From NCBI GenBank assembly GCA_946538445.1, contig CAMNGO010000054.1, positions 1 through 11,388 on the forward strand: DNA of 11,388 nt, given 5' to 3'. Source of the stretch: an uncultured Lachnospiraceae bacterium. GTDB taxonomy: Bacteria > Bacillota > Clostridia > Lachnospirales > Lachnospiraceae. The notes under the pieces were generated by a model. That model had not been told where the DNA came from. It saw only the letters and a program-made list of their open reading frames with translations, and searched no databases. A program made the translations under genes and the position numbers. Shown in pieces: positions 1 to 6,608 of this stretch (position 1 is the stretch's first letter; each line of letters opens with the position of its first letter).

Positions 1-1
1 A

Positions 2-544
2 AGATCCGGCGGAGGAATTACCGTTTCCGGCGGGGAAGCTCTCATGCAGCATGAATTCCTGGAGGAATTACTCCGGGGATGTAAGTCCATGGGTTGGACA
101 ACAGCAATCGAGACAACCGGATATGCGCCGAAAGAAGTGCTGGATAAGATCATTCCATTGCTTGACACCGTTATGATGGATATCAAACATGTCGATCCTG
201 AAGTTCATAAAGCATGGACGGGCGTGTCAAACGAAAAGATATTAGAAAACGCTTTATATATTGCAACCATCGCAAAGGAGCTCATCATCCGTGTTCCCGT
301 CATACCGGGATTCAATGCGGATGAAGATACCATTCGTGGAATTGCCAAGTTCTGTACCTATCTGGAAAAAGATCATTTTGTGGGAATTCACCTTCTTCCC
401 TATCATGATTTCGGAACAAATAAGTACGATATGCTGGGCAAAGACTACGAGATGGCTGGTACAGAGCGTCCGGATGAAGATTATATGAAGTATCTGAAAT
501 CAATCGTGGAGGCGGAAGGACTGTACTGTCAGATCGGAGGTTGA
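2..544 (+). CDS. Glycyl-radical enzyme activating protein, 3' part (radical SAM)
   Basis: The reading frame is open from base 2, so the gene begins outside the window; 180 codons are visible. The first visible residues, SGGGITVSGGEALMQ, match the conserved block that follows the CxxxCxxC iron-sulfur motif in activases of the pyruvate-formate-lyase-activase family. Further family marks are ETTGY (SAM-binding region), the DIKH strand, RVPVIPGFN and LLPYHDFGTNKY near the C-terminus. Such enzymes use a [4Fe-4S] cluster and SAM to place a glycyl radical on a partner enzyme in the cytoplasm. The partner gene is not in the window, so whether it acts on a diol/glycerol dehydratase, choline lyase or a formate-lyase-like enzyme cannot be told. 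The stop codon lies 4 nt before the next start, and the ribosome site of the next gene is inside this gene's last codons, so the two are probably translationally coupled. Confidence 0.92.
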   Translation, partial: RSGGGITVSGGEALMQHEFLEELLRGCKSMGWTTAIETTGYAPKEVLDKIIPLLDTVMMDIKHVDPEVHKAWTGVSNEKILENALYIATIAKELIIRVPVIPGFNADEDTIRGIAKFCTYLEKDHFVGIHLLPYHDFGTNKYDMLGKDYEMAGTERPDEDYMKYLKSIVEAEGLYCQIGG

Positions 545-548
545 TGCT

Positions 549-1790
549 ATGGGAGACTATATCTTATATACCTCGGAATCTGTGACGGAAGGCCATCCGG
601 ACAAATTATGTGATATCATATCCGACACACTTCTGGATGCATATTTTGCAGAAGATAAAAATTCACATGTTGCTATGGAAACCATGGCATCGAAAGGAAT
701 GGTATTTCTTTCGGGAGAAGTCACTTCTTCTGCGAGATTTAATATCATTGATAAAGTCAGAGAAGCAATTCTCAAAGTAGGTTATGACAGTGAGGAAAAA
801 GGTCTGGACGGGAATAATTGTATTATTCTCCCCAACGTATCTGTTCAGTCCCCTGATATCGCCCAGGGAGTTGACCGCGCCGGCGGCGTGATCGGTGCCG
901 GCGATCAGGGAATGATGTATGGATATGCGTGTGACGAGACAGAAGAATATATGCCTCTGTCCATCACCCTCGCTCATAAATTATGTAAAAGACTTACGCA
1001 AGTAAGAAAAGAAGGAGTCCTTCCCTATCTTTACCCCGATGGGAAGGCACAGGTTACTGTAGCCTACGATGATGATAATAGCATCGTCGGAATTACAGCA
1101 GTGGTTGTGTCCACACAGCATTGTGATTCTGTCTCAATGGACCGGCTCAGAGAAGATGTGAGACGGGAAGTCATAGATGCAGTAATACCTGCACATTTGA
1201 TCTTACCGGGATGCCAGATCTATATCAACCCCACAGGACGCTTCGTGGTAGGAGGCCCTGAGGGTGACACCGGCCTGACAGGCAGAAAAATTATAGTCGA
1301 TACATACGGTGGAATCGCAAGACATGGCGGTGGAGCTTTCTCCGGAAAGGACCCCACCAAGGTTGACCGGTCTGCCGCCTACATGGCCAGATATGCCGCG
1401 AAGAACATCGTAGCAGCAGGCTTATGTAGAAAATGTGAAGTAAATCTGGCTTATGCAATCGGTGTTCCGGACCCGGTGTCCGTCAGAGTGGATACCTTCG
1501 GAACAGAAGAACTGCCCATATCAATCATAAGAAAAGCTGTTAACGAAACCTTTGATTTCAGCGTGGCCGGGATCATAAGAAATCTCTCTCTCCTTAATGT
1601 TTCTTATAGACCGGTTGCCGCTTACGGTCATTTCGGACGACTGGATCTGGATCTGCCCTGGGAACGGATCAATGCGGTGAAGACCCTTCAGGAACGCGCC
1701 GTCAGTCATATGACAGTGGAGATTGTGAAGCAGGCAAAAGCAAAGAAAGGATCCAATCTAAAAGATCTGGCATCTTTATTGGATGCATAA
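549..1790 (+). CDS. metK: S-adenosylmethionine synthetase
   Basis: This 413-residue protein makes SAM from ATP and methionine in the cytoplasm. All family landmarks are present: GHPDK with His16 and Asp18, Glu44 and GE57, the QSPDIAQGVDR methionine loop near 100-110, the GAGDQG signature at 116-121, DTGLTGRK near 240-247 and GGGAFSGKD at 260-268 followed by K271 and D273. It aligns along its length with E. coli MetK (384 aa), with a C-terminal extension of about 25-30 lysine-rich residues after the usual end region (AAYGHFGR near 358-364). The ATG is preceded by GGAGG at 536-540 within the activase gene. Its position directly behind a SAM-consuming activase, rather than in a methionine operon behind a SAM riboswitch, suggests a dedicated copy; that is inference. 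All catalytic motifs look intact. Confidence 0.97.
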   Translation: MGDYILYTSESVTEGHPDKLCDIISDTLLDAYFAEDKNSHVAMETMASKGMVFLSGEVTSSARFNIIDKVREAILKVGYDSEEKGLDGNNCIILPNVSVQSPDIAQGVDRAGGVIGAGDQGMMYGYACDETEEYMPLSITLAHKLCKRLTQVRKEGVLPYLYPDGKAQVTVAYDDDNSIVGITAVVVSTQHCDSVSMDRLREDVRREVIDAVIPAHLILPGCQIYINPTGRFVVGGPEGDTGLTGRKIIVDTYGGIARHGGGAFSGKDPTKVDRSAAYMARYAAKNIVAAGLCRKCEVNLAYAIGVPDPVSVRVDTFGTEELPISIIRKAVNETFDFSVAGIIRNLSLLNVSYRPVAAYGHFGRLDLDLPWERINAVKTLQERAVSHMTVEIVKQAKAKKGSNLKDLASLLDA

Positions 1791-1894
1791 ATAAATAAAA
1801 ATATCAGGGATATTCAGGCATTTACTTTCGAAACGGTCTCAACACAATATTCTCTCAAATAATGTTTCAATAGATAAAAGCTTGATCCACTAAA

Positions 1895-1923
1895 AAAAGG
1901 CTGTCCGATGAGGGCAGCCTTTT
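1895..1923. terminator. Hairpin terminator, works in both directions
   Basis: A 12-bp stem (1895-1906 with 1912-1923, one G-U pair) around a 5-nt loop has A-tracts on the left and T-tracts on the right. On the plus strand it ends in CCTTTT; on the minus strand it is followed by a run of seven T. It lies between the convergent metK and flavodiiron genes, so it can end both transcripts; the minus-strand direction has the better T-run. Confidence 0.75.
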
Positions 1924-1933
1924 CAAATCAATT

Positions 1934-1962
1934 GAGGGACAGGCCTCAAAGGCTTGTCCCTC
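1934..1962. terminator. Second hairpin between convergent genes
   Basis: A 12-bp stem (1934-1945 with 1951-1962, one G-U pair) around a 5-nt loop TCAAA is followed on the plus strand by TAAAATTTTG. It sits 10 nt after the stop of the minus-strand flavodiiron gene. With the hairpin at 1895-1923 it forms a tandem barrier. The T-run is interrupted, so termination by this hairpin alone may be partial. Confidence 0.5.
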
Positions 1963-1972
1963 TAAAATTTTG

Positions 1973-3769
1973 TTATGATAGTTTTTCGAAGTCTGCGACG
2001 CCGTGTTTGCATACCGGGCAGACGAAGTCTACCGGGAGGGTGTCTCCTTCGTAGATATATCCACATACTTTGCAGACAAATCCTGTTTTCTTCTGTGCAG
2101 CCGGTTTGGGTTTTACATTGGACTGGTAATAATTATAAGTCATGGATTCCTTATTACTGATCACACGTGCTTCGTCAACACTGCAGACGAACATGGTATG
2201 GGTTCCCATGTCGATCTCCTGCTCCACTTTCAGAGAAAGGAAGGCGTTGATGTATTTCTTCAGATACGGCAGACCATTTCCTGAGAATAAAGTATCTACC
2301 ATAGCGAATTTATCCACATCCCGTCCGCTTTGGAATCCGAAGTTCTGGAAGATGGAGAATGGTGCCTCCACTGAGAGACAATTGACATTCAGCTTGCCGG
2401 AATTCTTCACCAGATCGTGAGTGAAATTCTGCTTGTTCATGGTTACCGCAATCCGGTTTGGTGTGTTGGTAACCTGTGTCACTGCGTTTACGATACAACC
2501 GCTCTTGCTGTTTCCGTCATCTGCTGTTACCACATAGAGACCGTATCCGATCTTGAATAATGCAGTCAGGTTGTTCTTATCGGCTGTGTCATCACACTGC
2601 TGCAGATAATCCATGCACATCTCATCTGCCAGAGCATCCAGGGCTTTGGAACTGTCCTCATTCAGGGAAGAAAGGATGGTCACGGTGTTGCGGGCAAAGT
2701 CAATCTTCGGGCAGGCTGCCAGCATCTCTTTCATAAGGGAGGCGGCGCGCGGAGCCCAGGAGCCGTTTTCCATAAGTCCTACCTTACGATTCTGGAATTT
2801 ATGCTCCACAAGGCGATGAATGAAATCATGCATGAAAGGATACATGTTTGAATTATAGGTGGTGGTAGCCAGGATCAATCTGCTGTAACGGAATGCATCG
2901 CTTACTGCCGCGGACATGTCATCCCGTGCCAGGTCATAGACGATAACTTTAGGAGCCTTGTTGGCGATGAGTTTATCTGCCAGTTTCATGACAGCCTCTT
3001 TTGTATGTCCGTAGACGGAGGTGTAGGCAATCACGATTCCCTCTTCTTCCGGTGTGTAGGAAGACCATTTGTCATAAAGGGTGATATAGTATTCCAGATC
3101 ATGATCCAGTACAGGTCCGTGTGTCGGACAAATCTTGGCAATATCCAGTTTCAGATCCATGGCTTTTTTCAGCAGCGCCTGTACCTGTGGCCCATACTGT
3201 CCTACGATGCCGATATAATACCTTCTGGCTTCATCCGCCCATTCTTCCGGACAGTCATTAGCACCGAATTTTCCAAATCCATCCGCAGAGAAAAGGACTT
3301 TATCATAAGTATCATAAGTGACGATAACTTCCGGCCAGTGAACCATGGGAGCTTCCACGAAAGCCAGGGTATGCTTGCCCAGACATAAGGTGTCGCCTTC
3401 TTTTACCACGATCTGACGGTCTGCGAAATCCGTTCCGAAAAACTGCTTCATCATGGCGAAAGCCTTGGCTGTAGAAACTATTTTTGTTGTTTTGAATATC
3501 TCCATGAAATCAGCGATAATTGCGGAGTGATCCGGCTCCATATGCTGAATGATCAGATAATCCGGAACTCTTTTTTCCACAACCCGGATGATGTTAAGCA
3601 GCCATTCTCCACCAAAGTTCACATCAACGGTATCCATGATGGCAACCTTATCATCCAGAATCACATAGGAATTATAAGCCATCCCATTTGGAACCGGGTA
3701 CTGACCCTCAAAAAGGTCTACCTGATGATCATTTACACCAACGTATTGTATGTCATTCGAAATGTACAT
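1973..3769 (-). CDS. Flavodiiron protein fused to flavin reductase and rubredoxin
   Basis: The 598-residue protein is predicted to reduce O2 and/or NO at a diiron centre in the cytoplasm, protecting an anaerobe. Domains in order: a metallo-beta-lactamase-like diiron domain (about 1-240) with the ligand set H76-x-E78-x-D80-H81, H144, D163 and H217; a flavodoxin-like FMN domain (about 243-390, phosphate loop TSVYGHT); a flavin-reductase-like domain (about 398-545); and a C-terminal short rubredoxin with Cys566/569 and Cys584/587. In Moorella thermoacetica the core (FprA) and the flavin reductase-rubredoxin part (Hrb) are separate partner proteins; here one chain holds both, so electrons could pass from NAD(P)H to the diiron site within it. 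The start is the ATG at 3769, with GAAAGGAG 8 nt upstream. An in-frame ATG at 3799 would add 10 residues but overlaps the -10 box and has no ribosome site. Confidence 0.95.
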   Translation of the reverse strand: MYISNDIQYVGVNDHQVDLFEGQYPVPNGMAYNSYVILDDKVAIMDTVDVNFGGEWLLNIIRVVEKRVPDYLIIQHMEPDHSAIIADFMEIFKTTKIVSTAKAFAMMKQFFGTDFADRQIVVKEGDTLCLGKHTLAFVEAPMVHWPEVIVTYDTYDKVLFSADGFGKFGANDCPEEWADEARRYYIGIVGQYGPQVQALLKKAMDLKLDIAKICPTHGPVLDHDLEYYITLYDKWSSYTPEEEGIVIAYTSVYGHTKEAVMKLADKLIANKAPKVIVYDLARDDMSAAVSDAFRYSRLILATTTYNSNMYPFMHDFIHRLVEHKFQNRKVGLMENGSWAPRAASLMKEMLAACPKIDFARNTVTILSSLNEDSSKALDALADEMCMDYLQQCDDTADKNNLTALFKIGYGLYVVTADDGNSKSGCIVNAVTQVTNTPNRIAVTMNKQNFTHDLVKNSGKLNVNCLSVEAPFSIFQNFGFQSGRDVDKFAMVDTLFSGNGLPYLKKYINAFLSLKVEQEIDMGTHTMFVCSVDEARVISNKESMTYNYYQSNVKPKPAAQKKTGFVCKVCGYIYEGDTLPVDFVCPVCKHGVADFEKLS

Positions 3770-3797
3770 CACAAGTGCTCCTTTCTTCTTTTTTATC

Positions 3798-3826
3798 ATT
3801 ATATTCTATGATACAGATTTGCTCAA
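3798..3826 (-). promoter_or_regulatory. Sigma-A-type promoter of the flavodiiron gene
   Basis: On the minus strand TTGAGC (3826-3821) is separated by exactly 17 bp from TATAAT (3803-3798). The predicted start of transcription is near 3791, giving a leader of about 20 nt that holds the ribosome site at 3778-3785. Confidence 0.75.
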
Positions 3827-3929
3827 TTCTATTTTAACGCAAACCGGAAAAAACCATTATCAATATTATGGACAGATAGTAGGAGGAAAGAGAAATATGC
3901 TTTTATCGGTTATGATTATGGGAAAAACA

Positions 3930-3943
3930 TGTCATAAATGACA
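3930..3943. promoter_or_regulatory. Perfect dyad TGTCAT-AA-ATGACA, candidate operator
   Basis: Two 6-bp arms that are exact inverted repeats are separated by AA. The site lies about 140 bp upstream of the predicted flavodiiron transcription start and about 180 bp upstream of the sensor promoter, in a spacer with no gene. The form resembles operators of dimeric helix-turn-helix regulators, but the regulator cannot be named. Confidence 0.3.
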
Positions 3944-4110
3944 GGGATGGTAAGGAATTGATGAACTATTATTACAGGGTAAAAAATTGTATATAAAAAT
4001 AATTATTAACGTCAAAAAACAACAAATGACTATAGGGTACATATACAAATAAATCCCATTTTATGAAAAAATTACACAAAAAATTAATTCAATTTCTATT
4101 TATTAAGTGA

Positions 4111-4116
4111 TATAAT
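4111..4116 (+). promoter_or_regulatory. Probable -10 box (TATAAT) of the PocR sensor operon
   Basis: A perfect TATAAT occurs 108 nt before the start codon. The matching -35 region (TTCAAT at 4088-4093, 17-bp spacing) is poor, so the promoter may depend on an activator. The AraC-type regulator of the same operon is an obvious but unproven candidate. Confidence 0.45.
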
Positions 4117-4223
4117 TGGGGTGAAGAAACAATAACGGGTAAAATGTTGCTATCTATCATCCGAATATTCCTGCAAAGAATATCAGGTATAGAAATATTT
4201 AGCAGAATAGGTGGTAAAAAAAC

Positions 4224-5465
4224 ATGAAACAGGGAAACGGGCGGCATAAAGAGATCAATTTACTTGGATTATTTGGCAGGGAAACATTAGAGCAATTGCA
4301 GATAAAACTGGGGGATGCCACAGACTTTTCTGTCTCCATCATAGATTACAGAGGGGGAGAAATCGTACCTGCCTATCATCAGAAAGCGTACGATCTGTAC
4401 CTGAGACATCATGGAGAGGATAATTCCTGCCAGATGTCCGCAGCTTTTTCAGCAGCCAAGGCAGCCATAACAAATCTGCCATATATCTATCTTTGTCAAT
4501 GCGGGCTGGTCAAGGTGGCCATTCCCGTCATCGTCAACGAACAGTATCTGGGAGCGATCATATGCGGTTTTGTCCGCTGTGATGATGTGGATGAGAAAGA
4601 CCCGGATACACAGATGCAGATCATACAAAAGGATTTTCCCTCCCAGGAAGGAAAATCCCATAAGGAGGATCTTAAGGATATTCCTTCTTTTTCAGCTGCC
4701 AAGATACAGAATGTCGCCAATCTTGCTTTCTATCTGGTTCGGGAGATGTCCTCCAAGGAGGAATACGCTATAAAGCTGGGGAAAGAAGAACATAATCACA
4801 TTCATCTTCAGGAGATGAGGAAGAAGAATACAGATCTGACTGATACGGTGAGGAAGCTGGAACTGGATTCCATGAAGAAGAATCTATACCCTCAGGCTCT
4901 GATCAATATTCTCATAACCTGTTCTAATCTGGCGATCATAGAGGATGCTCCCATGACCAGAAATATCATCGAATCATTTTCGTCCATTCTGAGGTACTAC
5001 ATAGGACATAGCGGAGAAAATGTTTCTTTGAATAAGGAACTCGTACAGATTGAAAAGTACCTGAATACATTAAAACTGCAGTATGAAAACCGTTTTGATG
5101 TTTCTGTTTTCAGAGAAGGAATCAAAAAGGAACAGAAGATACCGAAGATGATTCTGTTCCTGCTTGTGGAATACATGATCAATACCACGGTTCAGAGGTC
5201 CGGGTACCAGGGTAAGCTTTCTCTGGATGTCAGATATATAGCGGGACGCTGCGTGGCGACGATTCAGTATGAATATAATAATGAGGAGGATCGGCCTTCG
5301 GAGAATCTCGCTGACAGGATGGAACTGGCAGATGAGAAAGAATTTATCGATCAGATTCCATATATTAAAAAAAGGCTTGCTCATGATTATGGAGATGACT
5401 ACAATTTATCCATTACTGCCGATATGATCCGTCTGGATCTTCCTAAGGCACTTGCGATGAACTAA
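4224..5465 (+). CDS. PocR-domain sensor with degenerate LytS/YehU-type histidine kinase region
   Basis: The 413-residue soluble protein has no membrane segment. Residues about 17-175 form a PocR ligand-binding domain: CQM near 69, LCQCGLVKVAIPVIV at 90-104 (the usual CxxGL-xxxxVPI block) and LGAIICGFV near 109-117. A helical, probably coiled-coil linker (about 180-218) follows. Residues 219-410 match the His_kinase family of LytS/YehU, including SFSSILRYYI and VSLNKELVQIEKYLNTLKLQYENRF. The catalytic marks are missing: the phosphorylated His of PHFLFN is Gln224 (YPQALIN), the N-box LVENAIKH reads LVEYMINTT, and no DNGxG or GxGLxN glycine boxes are visible. By family, PocR domains bind small alcohol-like molecules such as propanediols. 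Ribosome site AGGTGG at 4209-4214. It forms an operon with the regulator 17 nt downstream and probably signals by ligand-driven protein contact rather than phosphorylation. Confidence 0.85.
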   Translation: MKQGNGRHKEINLLGLFGRETLEQLQIKLGDATDFSVSIIDYRGGEIVPAYHQKAYDLYLRHHGEDNSCQMSAAFSAAKAAITNLPYIYLCQCGLVKVAIPVIVNEQYLGAIICGFVRCDDVDEKDPDTQMQIIQKDFPSQEGKSHKEDLKDIPSFSAAKIQNVANLAFYLVREMSSKEEYAIKLGKEEHNHIHLQEMRKKNTDLTDTVRKLELDSMKKNLYPQALINILITCSNLAIIEDAPMTRNIIESFSSILRYYIGHSGENVSLNKELVQIEKYLNTLKLQYENRFDVSVFREGIKKEQKIPKMILFLLVEYMINTTVQRSGYQGKLSLDVRYIAGRCVATIQYEYNNEEDRPSENLADRMELADEKEFIDQIPYIKKRLAHDYGDDYNLSITADMIRLDLPKALAMN

Positions 5466-5482
5466 AGCAAGGGGGTGTATTT

Positions 5483-6481
5483 ATGGTAAAAGTATTGTTG
5501 ATTGAACAGGAAGCATTATATCAGAAGGCATTTGCCAAAATGATCGATAAAGCCGAAGACTGCCAGTTGGTAGGCGTGGCAGAGACAGGAAGAGATGCCA
5601 TGAATATGGTGAGCCAGCATCGCCCCCAGATCGTTTTTTCAGAGGTGGCTCTTGGAAGGGAGAATGGAATAGAGATCTGCCAGAGATTGCAGGATACTTT
5701 TCCCGGTTTATCCACTTTTATCATATCGAATTATAGAAATGTTGATCTGATCGACCATGCTATGAAGGCCGGGATGAAAAATTATCTTCTGAAACCTATC
5801 TCTGACAATGTGATTTCCCGGATCTGTGAGGGAGATCATTTTGAAGTGCCGGAGGAAGATGTCTATCTGAGAAACATTATCCTTTCTCTGGAAGAGAGAG
5901 ACTACAGAGCTTCTTATGATAAAGTGAAGGAATATGTGATACATATGTATTCCGAGTCGGATCTGGCTATGAGAAGGGAGAGCCTGAAGAAACTGACTGC
6001 TGTTCTTCTGAGCCAGATTCCGGGAATTGACAGTTCCCAGCAGAAGTACTATCTGCAAAAATATAAGATGACCTCAAAGATTCTCTCCAATATTGTTCTG
6101 ACATCCTGCTGGATCATGAATATCGTAACGGAAGTGTACCGGCAGCTGTGCGTGATGAAGTATTCCCACATGAATAAGGTACTTCATTTTATCGAGGAGA
6201 ATATCAATGAAGATATCTCCCTGGCTGCATTGTCTCTTCAGGCAGGGGTGAGCAGCGGGTATCTGAGCAGAATATTCAAAAAATATTACCGGATCAGTGT
6301 GGTGGATTATATCCATCTTCGCAAATTGATGACAGCAAAGAAATACCTGGTTTCCAGTGAGATGAATATCTCAGATATCTCTTTCCTGCTTGGCTATAGT
6401 GAACCGGGTTATTTCTGTAAGATTTTCAAAAAATACGAGAAGATGACACCGTCTGCTTTCTGCCATGCTTATGTGTCCTGA
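5483..6481 (+). CDS. AraC-family response regulator with altered phosphorylation site
   Basis: The 332-residue protein has an N-terminal receiver domain (about 1-115), a helical middle region (about 125-225) and a C-terminal AraC/XylS DNA-binding domain with two helix-turn-helix units (about 228-332; ISLAALSLQAGVSSGYLSRIFKK and ISDISFLLGYSEPGYFCKIFKK regions). In the receiver the acidic pair is E8-Q9 instead of Asp-Asp, and the phosphorylated Asp is replaced by Glu54 (FSEVALG where xxDIxMP is usual). Ser82 and Lys104 of the switch are kept. It is therefore unlikely to be phosphorylated; Glu could mimic the active state. A strong ribosome site (AAGGGGGTG, 5469-5477) precedes the ATG, 17 nt after the sensor gene. 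Likely targets are its own operon or nearby glycyl-radical/glycerol genes; this is inference from position only. Confidence 0.88.
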   Translation: MVKVLLIEQEALYQKAFAKMIDKAEDCQLVGVAETGRDAMNMVSQHRPQIVFSEVALGRENGIEICQRLQDTFPGLSTFIISNYRNVDLIDHAMKAGMKNYLLKPISDNVISRICEGDHFEVPEEDVYLRNIILSLEERDYRASYDKVKEYVIHMYSESDLAMRRESLKKLTAVLLSQIPGIDSSQQKYYLQKYKMTSKILSNIVLTSCWIMNIVTEVYRQLCVMKYSHMNKVLHFIEENINEDISLAALSLQAGVSSGYLSRIFKKYYRISVVDYIHLRKLMTAKKYLVSSEMNISDISFLLGYSEPGYFCKIFKKYEKMTPSAFCHAYVS

Positions 6482-6534
6482 GAAAGGATCTGCAGGAATC
6501 GACAGGATGGTGCAGCAATTGAATTAGACCTAAT

Positions 6535-6591
6535 AAGAGCCATTCATTAGATGGGAGGAAAACATCTCCTGTAGCTAATGGATGGCTCTTT
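6535..6591. terminator. Long hairpin between convergent genes
   Basis: A 16-bp stem (6535-6550 with 6575-6590, one G-U pair) encloses a 24-nt loop that can form a small inner stem (GGAG 6554-6557 with CTCC 6566-6569). It lies between the stop of the response regulator (6481) and the stop of the minus-strand TPR gene (6609), so it probably ends both transcripts. The T-run is short on both sides (TTT; TTATTAG). Confidence 0.65.
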
Positions 6592-6608
6592 AAATTGCAT
6601 ATTGTGTA

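Larger units (their letters stand above)
3800..4223. other. A+T-rich divergent intergenic region without a gene
   Basis: No credible coding sequence is seen on either strand. The region holds the flavodiiron promoter at its left end, a perfect 14-bp dyad at 3930-3943, long A/T runs between about 3985 and 4110, the probable promoter of the PocR sensor gene near 4111 and a leader of about 100 nt. The leader contains a weak hairpin (4165-4170 with 4178-4183). I recognise no riboswitch. Confidence 0.6.

Noticed and set aside
4153..4192. Short hairpin(s) in the leader of the PocR sensor gene, including GAATATTC and a repeat GAATATC
   Set aside because: Stems are 4-6 bp and A+T-rich, with no terminator or riboswitch pattern; expected by chance in such sequence.
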